From contig JBOHRF010000320.1 in the NCBI GenBank assembly GCA_050732575.1, forward strand, positions 1 through 6,104: DNA of 6,104 nt, given 5' to 3'. This DNA comes from JBBDWZ01 sp050732575. GTDB taxonomy: Bacteria > Gemmatimonadota > Gemmatimonadetes > Longimicrobiales > RSA9. The position numbers and the translations under genes were made by a program. The notes beneath the pieces are model-generated. The model did not search any database, was not told where the DNA came from, and was given only the letters and a program-made list of their open reading frames with translations. Shown one piece after another: positions 1-5,774 of this stretch (positions are counted from its first letter, which is position 1; each line of letters opens with the position of its first letter).

Positions 1-18
1 CGAGCCGCTTTTTTATTT
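1..18 (+). terminator. 3' half of a probable rho-independent terminator of an upstream gene
   Basis: The window opens with AGCCGC (3-8) followed directly by six T (9-14) and ATTT. This is the usual shape of the descending stem arm and U-tract of an intrinsic terminator. The matching left arm (GCGGCT) would lie before base 1, so the stem cannot be confirmed. It would end a plus-strand gene outside the window. Confidence 0.4.
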
Positions 19-68
19 GCTGTACCGCGCGCCAGCGCAATCCTGACCATAGTGACGCACGCGCAGTT

Positions 69-147
69 CACGTTCTCGCTCTACATAACGTTTCGTTCAC
101 GGCTTTAACGGCCGTGAGCGTTAACGTTAAACGAGAGCGAGAACGTG
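69..147. repeat. Large three-tier inverted repeat (hairpin)
   Basis: Three nested arms pair in order. Bases 69-82 (CACGTTCTCGCTCT) are perfectly complementary to 134-147 (14 bp). Bases 86-92 (TAACGTT) pair with 123-129 (7 bp). Bases 94-103 (CGTTCACGGC) pair with 111-120 (10 bp, one G-U). The loop is 104-110, and the tiers are separated by small internal loops (3/4 nt and 1/2 nt). Four further pairs with mismatches (63-64 and 66-67 with 152-153 and 149-150) bring the base to 153, where TTTTT (154-158) follows on the plus strand. It lies 30 bp beyond the stop of the minus-strand exchanger gene. It could be a terminator for plus-strand read-through, a transcript-end stabiliser for the exchanger mRNA, or a cruciform/protein-binding site. 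The pairing is directly seen; the role is inferred. Confidence 0.75.
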
Positions 148-177
148 CACAGCTTTTTGGTTATCGCGGTCCAAGCA

Positions 178-1455
178 TCAGGGAGGTGTGCTGTGGGTGT
201 TGGCTTTGTTCCTGGGAGAAGGGCCATGCCGAATCAGTTTCCAGAACAGACGTGGCGCACGCCAGCGGGTGCGATCGACGAATGAATCCACGATCAGGAT
301 GACGCCCCAGATGGCATAGATCCAGGAGATTTCGTCGCGCAATTCGGCGCGCAGGAACTGAGCGAACCAGAGCACGAAGAGGAGTGCAGCTTCCCAGAAC
401 GCGAAGCGCATGTTGGAGAGAATGAGCACGCCCAGGAAAGACTGCAGGATGGTGATGAGGATTTCATCGCGCTGTGGTCCATCGAAACGCAGGGCGGTCG
501 GCTCGCCAATGCTCAGGGAGTATACCACGGGAATCATGGCGGCCAGCACGGTCCATTGGTTGATGTTGCTGGACACCATGTTCATGAGTGCCATGGGAGC
601 GGTACTCACCTTGCGAGCCCAGTAGAAGGCGCTCACCTTTTCGGGGAATTCCGAGAGGAACGGCGCGACCCACTGCACGAAGACGAAATCGCTCACGCCG
701 AAAATGACCGCGAGCGCGAGCATGGATTCGAGGAACGGGTGGGCCGTGAGGTAGAGCAGAGTACCGCCGGCGGCGAAGAGCGAAATAATGGCAGTCCAGC
801 GCATGCGGGTTTTGAGGTTGAGCACGGCGCGCGGCACGCGTCCTACATCTTCGATGCCACCCTCTTCCTTGGGCGGGACGCGCCAAAGCACGAACAGGTA
901 GGCCGTGTACAAGAGCGTGAGGACGACCGCATCCACGATCGAAAGCGAGCCCTTGTACCATACCCAGATGAAGTAGATGAGTGGTGGTATCAGACCCATC
1001 ACTTCGATGCAGTGCTCATCATCGAGATGGATTTCGGCCCAGGTGCGGCGGCGGCGGTTGACCACGGCGGATCCGGCAGCCACGAAGTAGATCATGGGCC
1101 AGCCCAGTCCGATCAACAGGCGGATGGCGCCCGTGAAGTTGGCAATGGCCAGGTGGGCGATGCTCGGATCCTTACCGGCCTCCCAGGCAATGACGGCTTC
1201 GACGGCGAATTCGGGCAGGGTCTGCAGCCAGGCGAGAATGGCGAGTGCGAGTCCCTGACTGATCATGAACTGAGCGGCTTCCGCAGCCCAGGCGACCAGA
1301 AAGGCGGATAACAGGATAGATGGGAACGTCCAGAGCGCACTGAAGGCTGCATGGGTTGCGGCTTGTGCGAGCTTTACAGCGCTCAGGATTCTGGTCAGCA
1401 CATGAGATGCGGTGAGAGAGTCAACGAAGGGCGGCAAGATAGGAGTGTTGGCCAT
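178..1455 (-). CDS. Sodium/calcium exchanger-like membrane protein (CaCA superfamily), non-canonical motifs
   Basis: This encodes a 425-residue polytopic inner-membrane protein with roughly ten hydrophobic segments between residues 43 and 393, a charged cytosolic-type loop near 193-218 and a basic tail. Two related segments in the two halves match the alpha-repeats of cation/Ca2+ exchangers. Alpha-1 has LQTLPE at 77-82 followed by an IANFTGA stretch near 104-110. Alpha-2 has LSEFPE at 267-272 followed by MNMVSSN at 291-297. The Pro-Glu pair (Glu82, Glu272) that binds Ca2+ in the family is kept, but the usual Gly-Thr/Ser-Ser before it is replaced, so the transported ion is uncertain. It is longer than small bacterial homologues of YrbG type (about 325 residues). 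The ATG at 1455 is preceded three codons upstream by an in-frame stop, so the start cannot move out; no good ribosome binding site is visible. It is divergent from the pterin operon, with 22 bp between start codons. Family membership is fairly sure; substrate is unknown. Confidence 0.8.
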   Translation of the reverse strand: MANTPILPPFVDSLTASHVLTRILSAVKLAQAATHAAFSALWTFPSILLSAFLVAWAAEAAQFMISQGLALAILAWLQTLPEFAVEAVIAWEAGKDPSIAHLAIANFTGAIRLLIGLGWPMIYFVAAGSAVVNRRRRTWAEIHLDDEHCIEVMGLIPPLIYFIWVWYKGSLSIVDAVVLTLLYTAYLFVLWRVPPKEEGGIEDVGRVPRAVLNLKTRMRWTAIISLFAAGGTLLYLTAHPFLESMLALAVIFGVSDFVFVQWVAPFLSEFPEKVSAFYWARKVSTAPMALMNMVSSNINQWTVLAAMIPVVYSLSIGEPTALRFDGPQRDEILITILQSFLGVLILSNMRFAFWEAALLFVLWFAQFLRAELRDEISWIYAIWGVILIVDSFVDRTRWRAPRLFWKLIRHGPSPRNKANTHSTPP

Positions 1456-1464
1456 CCGCGTTCA

Positions 1465-1472
1465 AGGGAGGA
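1465..1472 (+). promoter_or_regulatory. Strong Shine-Dalgarno for the first pterin synthase gene
   Basis: AGGGAGGA ends 5 nt before the ATG at 1478. It decides the start: the longer frame opening at ATG 1412 would add 22 residues that lie antisense to the exchanger's N-terminus and have no family counterpart. The site lies in the 22-bp gap between the two divergent start codons. Confidence 0.75.
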
Positions 1473-1477
1473 CAGGC

Positions 1478-1894
1478 ATGGCGCGTGTACGCGTCTCACG
1501 CAGATTGCACTTCAGCGCGGCCCATCGGCTGGGCCGGGAGGACTGGCCGCAGTCGCAGAACGAAGCCGTGTTCGGCTTGTGCGCGAGCCCGAACTGGCAC
1601 GGTCATAATTACGAGCTGGACGTCGTGGTGGAAGGTGAAATTGCGGCCGAGACCGGGTTTGTGCTCGATCTCAAGGAGCTGCGCGACCTGGTCGAACACG
1701 AAGCCATTGCTGACCTGGATCACCGCAATCTCAACCTGGATGTTTCCTGGCTGGCTGGCATCAACCCGACCACGGAAAACCTGGTGGTCGGATTGTGGCG
1801 GCGCATTGCACCGGCCTTACCAACGGGCGTGCACCTGGTCCGGCTCGTGTTGTGGGAGACACCCCGCAACTGGGTCGAGTATAGCGGAGAGTGA
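1478..1894 (+). CDS. 6-pyruvoyltetrahydropterin synthase (PTPS/QueD superfamily, eukaryote-like motif)
   Basis: This 138-residue enzyme of COG0720 is expected to convert 7,8-dihydroneopterin triphosphate to 6-pyruvoyltetrahydropterin, or a QueD-type product. Zinc ligands are His16 (in HFSAAHRL), His41 and His43 (HGHNY). The catalytic set is Cys35, Asp81 and His82 (DHRNLN), and Glu127 (WETPRNWVEY) fits the pterin-anchoring Glu. PTTEN at 97-101 is the conserved helix start. The Cys region reads CASPNWHGHNY, with six positions from Cys to the first His as in animal PTPS, not the four of bacterial QueD (CxxxHGH). His41-to-Asp81 spacing is 40, also as in rat PTPS by my recollection of its numbering. 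It is first in the operon, and its TGA stop is followed after two bases by the folE start. Superfamily is very sure; PTPS rather than QueD activity is inference. Confidence 0.9.
   Translation: MARVRVSRRLHFSAAHRLGREDWPQSQNEAVFGLCASPNWHGHNYELDVVVEGEIAAETGFVLDLKELRDLVEHEAIADLDHRNLNLDVSWLAGINPTTENLVVGLWRRIAPALPTGVHLVRLVLWETPRNWVEYSGE
1886..1889 (+). promoter_or_regulatory. Shine-Dalgarno deciding the folE start
   Basis: GGAG lies in the last codons of the upstream synthase gene. It is 7 nt from GTG 1897 but only 1 nt from the alternative GTG at 1891, which overlaps the upstream TGA as GTGA. Spacing therefore favours 1897, though reinitiation at 1891 cannot be excluded. Confidence 0.55.
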
Positions 1895-1896
1895 GC

Positions 1897-2496
1897 GTGA
1901 CCGAGACTCGAAAGCAGCTGCGTCTGGCCGATGCCAGCATTGCCGACCTGGTGTTCGCACTCCTGGAGAAGCTGGATGAAAACCCGGCGCGCGACGGCTT
2001 GCAGCGGACGCCCGAGCGCGTAGAAAAAAGCCTGAAGTGGCTGACCCGCGGTTACCACCTGTCGGTGGCGGATGCGGTGGGCCACGCCATCTTTGGAGAA
2101 GACCACCACAGCATGGTGCTGGTCAAGGATATCGAGATGTATTCCTTGTGTGAGCACCACATGTTGCCCTTCTTCGGCAAGGTGCACGTTGCCTATATCC
2201 CGGATGGCCGCATCGTCGGTCTTTCCAAGCTGGCGCGTGTAGTGGAAATCTTTGCCCGGCGCCTGCAGGTTCAGGAGCGCATGACCGAACAGATCGCGCA
2301 GGCGCTGTGTGACGTGTTGAAGCCGCAGGGAGTGGGCGTCATTTGTGAGGCCTACCACCTGTGCATGATGATGCGCGGCGTGGAAAAGCAGAACTCCAAG
2401 ACCATCACCAGCTCGATGCAGGGTGTATTCCTGGAGGATTTGAAAACGCGCGAGGAATTCCTGCGCCTGTGCGTTACTAGCGCAATCATAGCATGA
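1897..2496 (+). CDS. folE: GTP cyclohydrolase I, FolE type
   Basis: This catalyses GTP to 7,8-dihydroneopterin triphosphate plus formate, the first step to folate, biopterin and queuosine-type pterins. It acts in the cytosol as a homodecamer in known members. Numbered from GTG 1891 (201 residues), zinc ligands are Cys87 and His90 (CEHHMLPFFGKVHVAYIP) and Cys158 (HLCMMMRGV). The 71-residue spacing equals that of E. coli FolE (Cys110/Cys181), and catalytic His89 and His156 fit the same register. Other conserved blocks are GLSKLARVVEIFARRLQVQE and the C-terminal EFLRL. The zinc-dependent motif set marks it as type IA, not FolE2. It has the family's usual length, with a short N-terminal extension. 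It starts 2 nt after the upstream PTPS gene and is followed by a 31-nt gap to the SDR gene, which makes co-transcription likely. Start choice (1897 or 1891) is the only real doubt. Confidence 0.96.
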   Translation: MTETRKQLRLADASIADLVFALLEKLDENPARDGLQRTPERVEKSLKWLTRGYHLSVADAVGHAIFGEDHHSMVLVKDIEMYSLCEHHMLPFFGKVHVAYIPDGRIVGLSKLARVVEIFARRLQVQERMTEQIAQALCDVLKPQGVGVICEAYHLCMMMRGVEKQNSKTITSSMQGVFLEDLKTREEFLRLCVTSAIIA

Positions 2497-2527
2497 ATCG
2501 TCGCGCACGTGGAACGTTGGGCGCATC

Positions 2528-3244
2528 GTGAGCACGTTGGTGTTGGCGGGCCAACGCGCGCTGGTGACGGGCGGCTCACGCGGGATCGGGTTGGCGGTAG
2601 CGCGCCAGCTGGCCGCCGCGCAGGTGCGGGTTACTCTGGTGGCGCGCAACGAATCGCGGTTGCAACAGGCCGCGCAGGAGGTAGGTGCCGACTGGCGGGC
2701 CGTCGATGTCAGCGATGCAGAGGGAGTGCATCGGCTGGCGCAGGACTGGCAAGCCGCGCACGGTGGCGCCCCGGATGTTCTGGTCAATTGCGCAGGCGCC
2801 TTCCAACTGGCGCCCATCGTGGAAACGCCGATTGAGAGCTTCGATCGGCAGGTGGCAGTGAATTTGAGGGCCGTGTTCGTATTGACGCGCGCGTTTCTGC
2901 CGGGAATGCTACTGCGGCGAAGTGGGCACATTGTCACCTTGGGCTCGGTAGCAGGTCGAGTGGCATTCCCGGCCAACGGTGCATACGCGGCATCGAAATT
3001 CGGAGTCCGCGGGTTGCACGCTGTTCTGACGGCTGAGCTCAAGGGAACCGGTGTGCGCGCTACCTTGATCGAACCTGCGGCCACGGACACGGAGCTGTGG
3101 CAGCAAATTGATCGGACGCGCCATCCCGATCTGCCCGCGCCGGAATCCATGTTGAGCGCTACGGCGGTTGCCCAGGCCGTGTTCTATGCGATCGTGCAGC
3201 CGGCCGGGGTAGCAGTGACGAATCTTCTGGTCGAGCGGGGTTGA
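2528..3244 (+). CDS. Short-chain dehydrogenase/reductase, candidate pterin reductase (sepiapterin reductase-like)
   Basis: This is a classical SDR of 238 residues with a Rossmann fold. The nucleotide-binding motif TGGSRGIG is at 14-21. Arg40 at the end of beta-2 suggests NADP(H) preference, Asp60 contacts adenine, and NCAG is at 87-90. The catalytic tetrad is complete: Asn112, Ser140, Tyr153 and Lys157 (YAASK). The usual Pro-Gly after beta-6 is Pro-Ala (EPAATDTE, 182-189), a small deviation. Sequence alone would allow a 3-oxoacyl-ACP reductase or another generic SDR. Its place between folE and a second pterin synthase suggests it reduces the side chain of 6-pyruvoyltetrahydropterin, as sepiapterin reductase does, or a dihydropterin as FolM does. 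That role is inferred from context. Start GTG 2528 gives the standard N-terminus (LAGQRALVTGG); the ribosome binding site is weak. The queD-like gene follows after 7 nt. Confidence 0.88.
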   Translation: MSTLVLAGQRALVTGGSRGIGLAVARQLAAAQVRVTLVARNESRLQQAAQEVGADWRAVDVSDAEGVHRLAQDWQAAHGGAPDVLVNCAGAFQLAPIVETPIESFDRQVAVNLRAVFVLTRAFLPGMLLRRSGHIVTLGSVAGRVAFPANGAYAASKFGVRGLHAVLTAELKGTGVRATLIEPAATDTELWQQIDRTRHPDLPAPESMLSATAVAQAVFYAIVQPAGVAVTNLLVERG

Positions 3245-3251
3245 GACCAAC

Positions 3252-3638
3252 ATGTTCGTGGTGAGCGTGCAGGCGCACTATGACAGTGCGCACTATCTGC
3301 GCAACTACAAAGGCAAGTGCGAGAAGTTGCACGGCCATCGTTATGTGGTGGAACTGGCGCTCAGTGCCGGCCAACTGAACGAGGCCGGTATTGCCTACGA
3401 TTTTGTGGACGTGAAAAGGCACTTGCGTGCGCTGGCCGATCGGCTGGACCACGAGAACTTGAACGACCTGGAGCCGTTCACCGAACTGGAGCCATCAGCG
3501 GAGAACCAGGCGCGGTATTTTTATGATGAAATGAAGAGGCTATTGCCGTCCGAGATGCGAGACGCCGTGGTTTATGTTCGCGTCTGGGAAACACCCACTC
3601 AATGGGCGACGTATTCCGAGCGCCCGCTATTTCTATGA
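3252..3638 (+). CDS. QueD-like 6-pyruvoyl/6-carboxytetrahydropterin synthase with CExxHGH motif (possible PTPS-I/III)
   Basis: A second COG0720 enzyme, 128 residues, clearly diverged from the one at 1478. Zinc ligands are His14, His27 and His29. Catalytic candidates are Cys23, Asp66 and His67 (LDHENLND), and Glu113 (VWETPTQWATY). The active-site stretch is CEKLHGHRY: Cys with four-position spacing as in QueD, and Glu24 in the ExxHGH position of the PTPS-III group, which replaces dihydroneopterin aldolase in folate synthesis. As I recall, the combined motif marks the PTPS-I/III group, some members of which act in both pathways. The PTSE/PTTE helix start is SAEN here (82-85). Products could be 6-carboxytetrahydropterin (queuosine) or 6-hydroxymethyldihydropterin (folate). 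No queC, queE or folK lies in the window to decide. The stop overlaps the next start (ATGA). Family is sure; exact activity is not. Confidence 0.9.
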   Translation: MFVVSVQAHYDSAHYLRNYKGKCEKLHGHRYVVELALSAGQLNEAGIAYDFVDVKRHLRALADRLDHENLNDLEPFTELEPSAENQARYFYDEMKRLLPSEMRDAVVYVRVWETPTQWATYSERPLFL

Positions 3639-5527
3639 GGATGGCCACAGGATACAGGCGCACCATCGCGCTGCTACTGCTGCCGCTCGTGGCTTCGTGC
3701 ATAGGCACGCCGCCACCCGCCCCGGTGCGCGAGACCGGCCCGCGCCTGCCCGATCCGTTGCCCGATTCGAGCGGATTCGGCACCCACGTGCTGGCTCTGG
3801 CGGCGGGCCCGGGTGGCACGCTGTGGGCCGGAACCTTTGGCCGCGGTATTTACGTGATGCCGCGCGATTCCGGACGGTGGGAACGGATCAGCATGCGCAG
3901 TAACGACTCGACTGCGCTTTCCTGGGATTTCGTCAACTCGTTGGCCCTGACCGCTGACTCGACCATGTGGGTGGGCACCATTGGGCGTGGCTTTGGCCGC
4001 ACGCGCGATCGCGGCCGTACCTGGCGCAACTGGACGCAGGCGCAGCTCGGGCCCGAGTGGCAGTACGTGGCGGCCGATGGTATCCGCGCGCGTGGTGACA
4101 CCGTTTACATCGCAACCGCGGATGGCTTACGCATCAGCTGGGACGGTGGCCAACGCTGGCGCTGCATCCAGGCCGTTGATGGCATCAGTGGCGGCGCGGA
4201 TCCCAGGCCTGATGGCTGTACCGAAAGACTGAAGACCTTGCCCAGTGAGTACCTGCTTTCCATGGAAGTCGGTCCGAACGGCACGATCTGGGTCGGCCAT
4301 CTGAAAGGCGTTTCCATCTCACGTGACCAGGGCCGCAGCTGGACATCGCCGGAATCGCGCACGCCCATCGATGTGCGTATCCGCGCCATTCACGCAGACA
4401 CCAGCGGAGTCTGGCTGGCGGGTGAATCATCCTATTTCCGCTCTCGAGTGGGCGCGGCGCTGGAGCGCACGGAGCCGCGTGCACCGGGCTGGCCGCAACT
4501 GCCCGGGCAGCCGCGCGTGCTGGAGGAATTGCCAGGCTCTGAGGTTCCACTCATCGGACTCTCCACCGGGTTGGCCGCGCCCGATCCGATTGGTGAATTC
4601 CGCATGCACTACCTGCCCGCGGGCGAACGTTTCCGGCCCGCAGCCGATGTGTGGAGCGTGTTGTGGTGGGGCCTGTGGCCACTGTCTGGCACCGGCACCG
4701 GCATTGCCCGCATCCTGGCCGGTGAATTTCCGCCCATGCTGCCGCCCCCTCGTGAAGGCACACCGGCAGCGGCGCGGCACCCATTGTTTGCGCGGCCCAT
4801 CGCAGCCGGTGATGGCAATCCGTTCGTGGATGCTACCTATCGGTATGGCTCGACCATGGGTGGCAATTTTCAGCAGCATCAGGGTGTTGAATTCAATAAT
4901 CCGGCGGGCACGCCGGTCCGCGCCATTGCCGATGGCGTAGTCGTGTTGGCCGGCCAAGCCGAAGCGGGTTCCAACACGGTCGCCATCCTCCATGATCAGC
5001 GGCTGGATACGAGCTACGTGTTCTCGACCTACTTCCACAACGCATCACTGAACGTGCGCAGCGGCCAACGCGTGCGGTCGGGCGAGGTAATTGCACGAGT
5101 GGGCAACACGGGCCGCGCCACCAACGATCACTTGCACCTCGAGATCCACGTAGCGCCCACAACGGACAGCGCGAAGATCGTGCATCCCGATGTGCGATTC
5201 CCCGAATTCACGGTCAACCCGCAGCTCTGGATCGAGCCACTGCCGGGTACCGGCATCGTGGCTGGGCGCGTACTCGACGCGAATGGGCAGCCCGTGCCTG
5301 GTGCGCGCATTCACGGCCTGGTGCAGCCCTATCCCGAGGAAACGCCGCTCTCATTCGTGGAGACCTATCGCGAGCGCTCGCACGCCCACCCGCTCTACAA
5401 CGAGAACTTTGCCATTGGCGATATTCCCGCCGGCGAATACGTGATCGGCACTGACCTTGGCGGGCGCAAAGTCTGGCGGCGGATCAACGTGCAGGCGGGC
5501 CGGGTTACGTTTGTGGAGCTTCGCTAG
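3635..5527 (+). CDS. Lipoprotein with N-terminal beta-propeller, M23 peptidase domain and C-terminal beta-sandwich
   Basis: This is a 630-residue exported protein. A signal peptide with lipobox LVAS-Cys22 predicts lipid anchoring. Residues about 48-280 form repeats with GTLWAGT/STMWVGT/GTIWVGH strands and Asp-boxes (TRDRGRTW, SWDGGQRW and SRDQGRSW at about 123, 168 and 229), typical of BNR/Reg_prop propellers. Cys177 and Cys195 could form a disulfide. A Pro-rich, Trp-rich linker (about 281-390) follows. Residues about 394-505 are an M23/LytM-like fold: HQGVE (415-419), ADG, YFH (His468), GNTGRA and HLHLEIH (His499, His501). M23 enzymes cut peptidoglycan cross-bridges; here the zinc-ligand Asp of HxxxD is Glu. 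Residues about 540-630 (GRVLDANGQPVPGARI...IPAGEYVI) match a carboxypeptidase regulatory-like domain. ATG 3635 overlaps the queD-like stop (ATGA) and gives a normal signal peptide; ATG 3602 would add 11 residues inside the upstream gene, and ATG 3641 is also possible. Role in the envelope is inferred. Confidence 0.85.
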   Translation: MRMATGYRRTIALLLLPLVASCIGTPPPAPVRETGPRLPDPLPDSSGFGTHVLALAAGPGGTLWAGTFGRGIYVMPRDSGRWERISMRSNDSTALSWDFVNSLALTADSTMWVGTIGRGFGRTRDRGRTWRNWTQAQLGPEWQYVAADGIRARGDTVYIATADGLRISWDGGQRWRCIQAVDGISGGADPRPDGCTERLKTLPSEYLLSMEVGPNGTIWVGHLKGVSISRDQGRSWTSPESRTPIDVRIRAIHADTSGVWLAGESSYFRSRVGAALERTEPRAPGWPQLPGQPRVLEELPGSEVPLIGLSTGLAAPDPIGEFRMHYLPAGERFRPAADVWSVLWWGLWPLSGTGTGIARILAGEFPPMLPPPREGTPAAARHPLFARPIAAGDGNPFVDATYRYGSTMGGNFQQHQGVEFNNPAGTPVRAIADGVVVLAGQAEAGSNTVAILHDQRLDTSYVFSTYFHNASLNVRSGQRVRSGEVIARVGNTGRATNDHLHLEIHVAPTTDSAKIVHPDVRFPEFTVNPQLWIEPLPGTGIVAGRVLDANGQPVPGARIHGLVQPYPEETPLSFVETYRERSHAHPLYNENFAIGDIPAGEYVIGTDLGGRKVWRRINVQAGRVTFVELR

Positions 5528-5774
5528 CGGACGTGTTTGTATACCTTGTCGTTTGGCCCACACATCCATTAACGGGCAACGAGGCCGAAGCGTACGGTCG
5601 GCCAGCAAGCTGCCGATTGGCAAATCGACACGGCCGGCGCATCCGCCGGGCAACACGAGATTTCCGGGCCTCCAGGGTGATCGTGAGTGTGAAAGAAGCG
5701 TTTGGGGGCATGCTCATGTCAGCAGCGGCCATTTGTAAAAGAATCAAGGAATACAAACAGGTCCGGGGTATTCC
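5528..5774. other. Intergenic gap between the lipoprotein and glycosyltransferase genes
   Basis: I see no convincing gene in these 247 bases. There are two small hairpins: 5598-5616 (TCGG-CAG against CTG-CCGA with one bulge) and a perfect 6-bp stem CCGGCG (5634-5639) / CGCCGG (5644-5649) with a CATC loop. Neither is followed by a T-tract, so neither is a clear intrinsic terminator. The last 45 bases are less GC-rich than their surroundings and could hold the glycosyltransferase promoter, but no good -35/-10 pair stands out. Confidence 0.5.

Noticed and set aside
63..153. Integron attC-like recombination site
   Set aside because: The arms do not show the RYYYAAC/GTTRRRY boundaries, no integrase or cassette gene is near, and the pairing is too perfect in the outer arm.
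556..1311. A 251-codon plus-strand frame antisense to the exchanger gene
   Set aside because: The product is His/Glu/Gly-rich without any family signature, and the opposite strand encodes a coherent membrane protein with two alpha-repeats.
1412..1477. Longer N-terminus for the first pterin synthase from ATG 1412
   Set aside because: It would place 22 extra residues in DNA coding for the exchanger's N-terminus, and the strong Shine-Dalgarno fits ATG 1478.
1720..3150. A 476-codon open frame on the minus strand, antisense to the PTPS, folE and SDR genes
   Set aside because: It runs across three plus-strand genes with clear catalytic motifs, its translation is low-complexity and Cys/Arg/Thr-rich with no recognisable domain, and long antisense frames are common in GC-rich DNA.
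5634..5649. Intrinsic terminator after the lipoprotein gene
   Set aside because: Perfect but short 6-bp stem with no following T-tract; kept only as a note in the intergenic entry.
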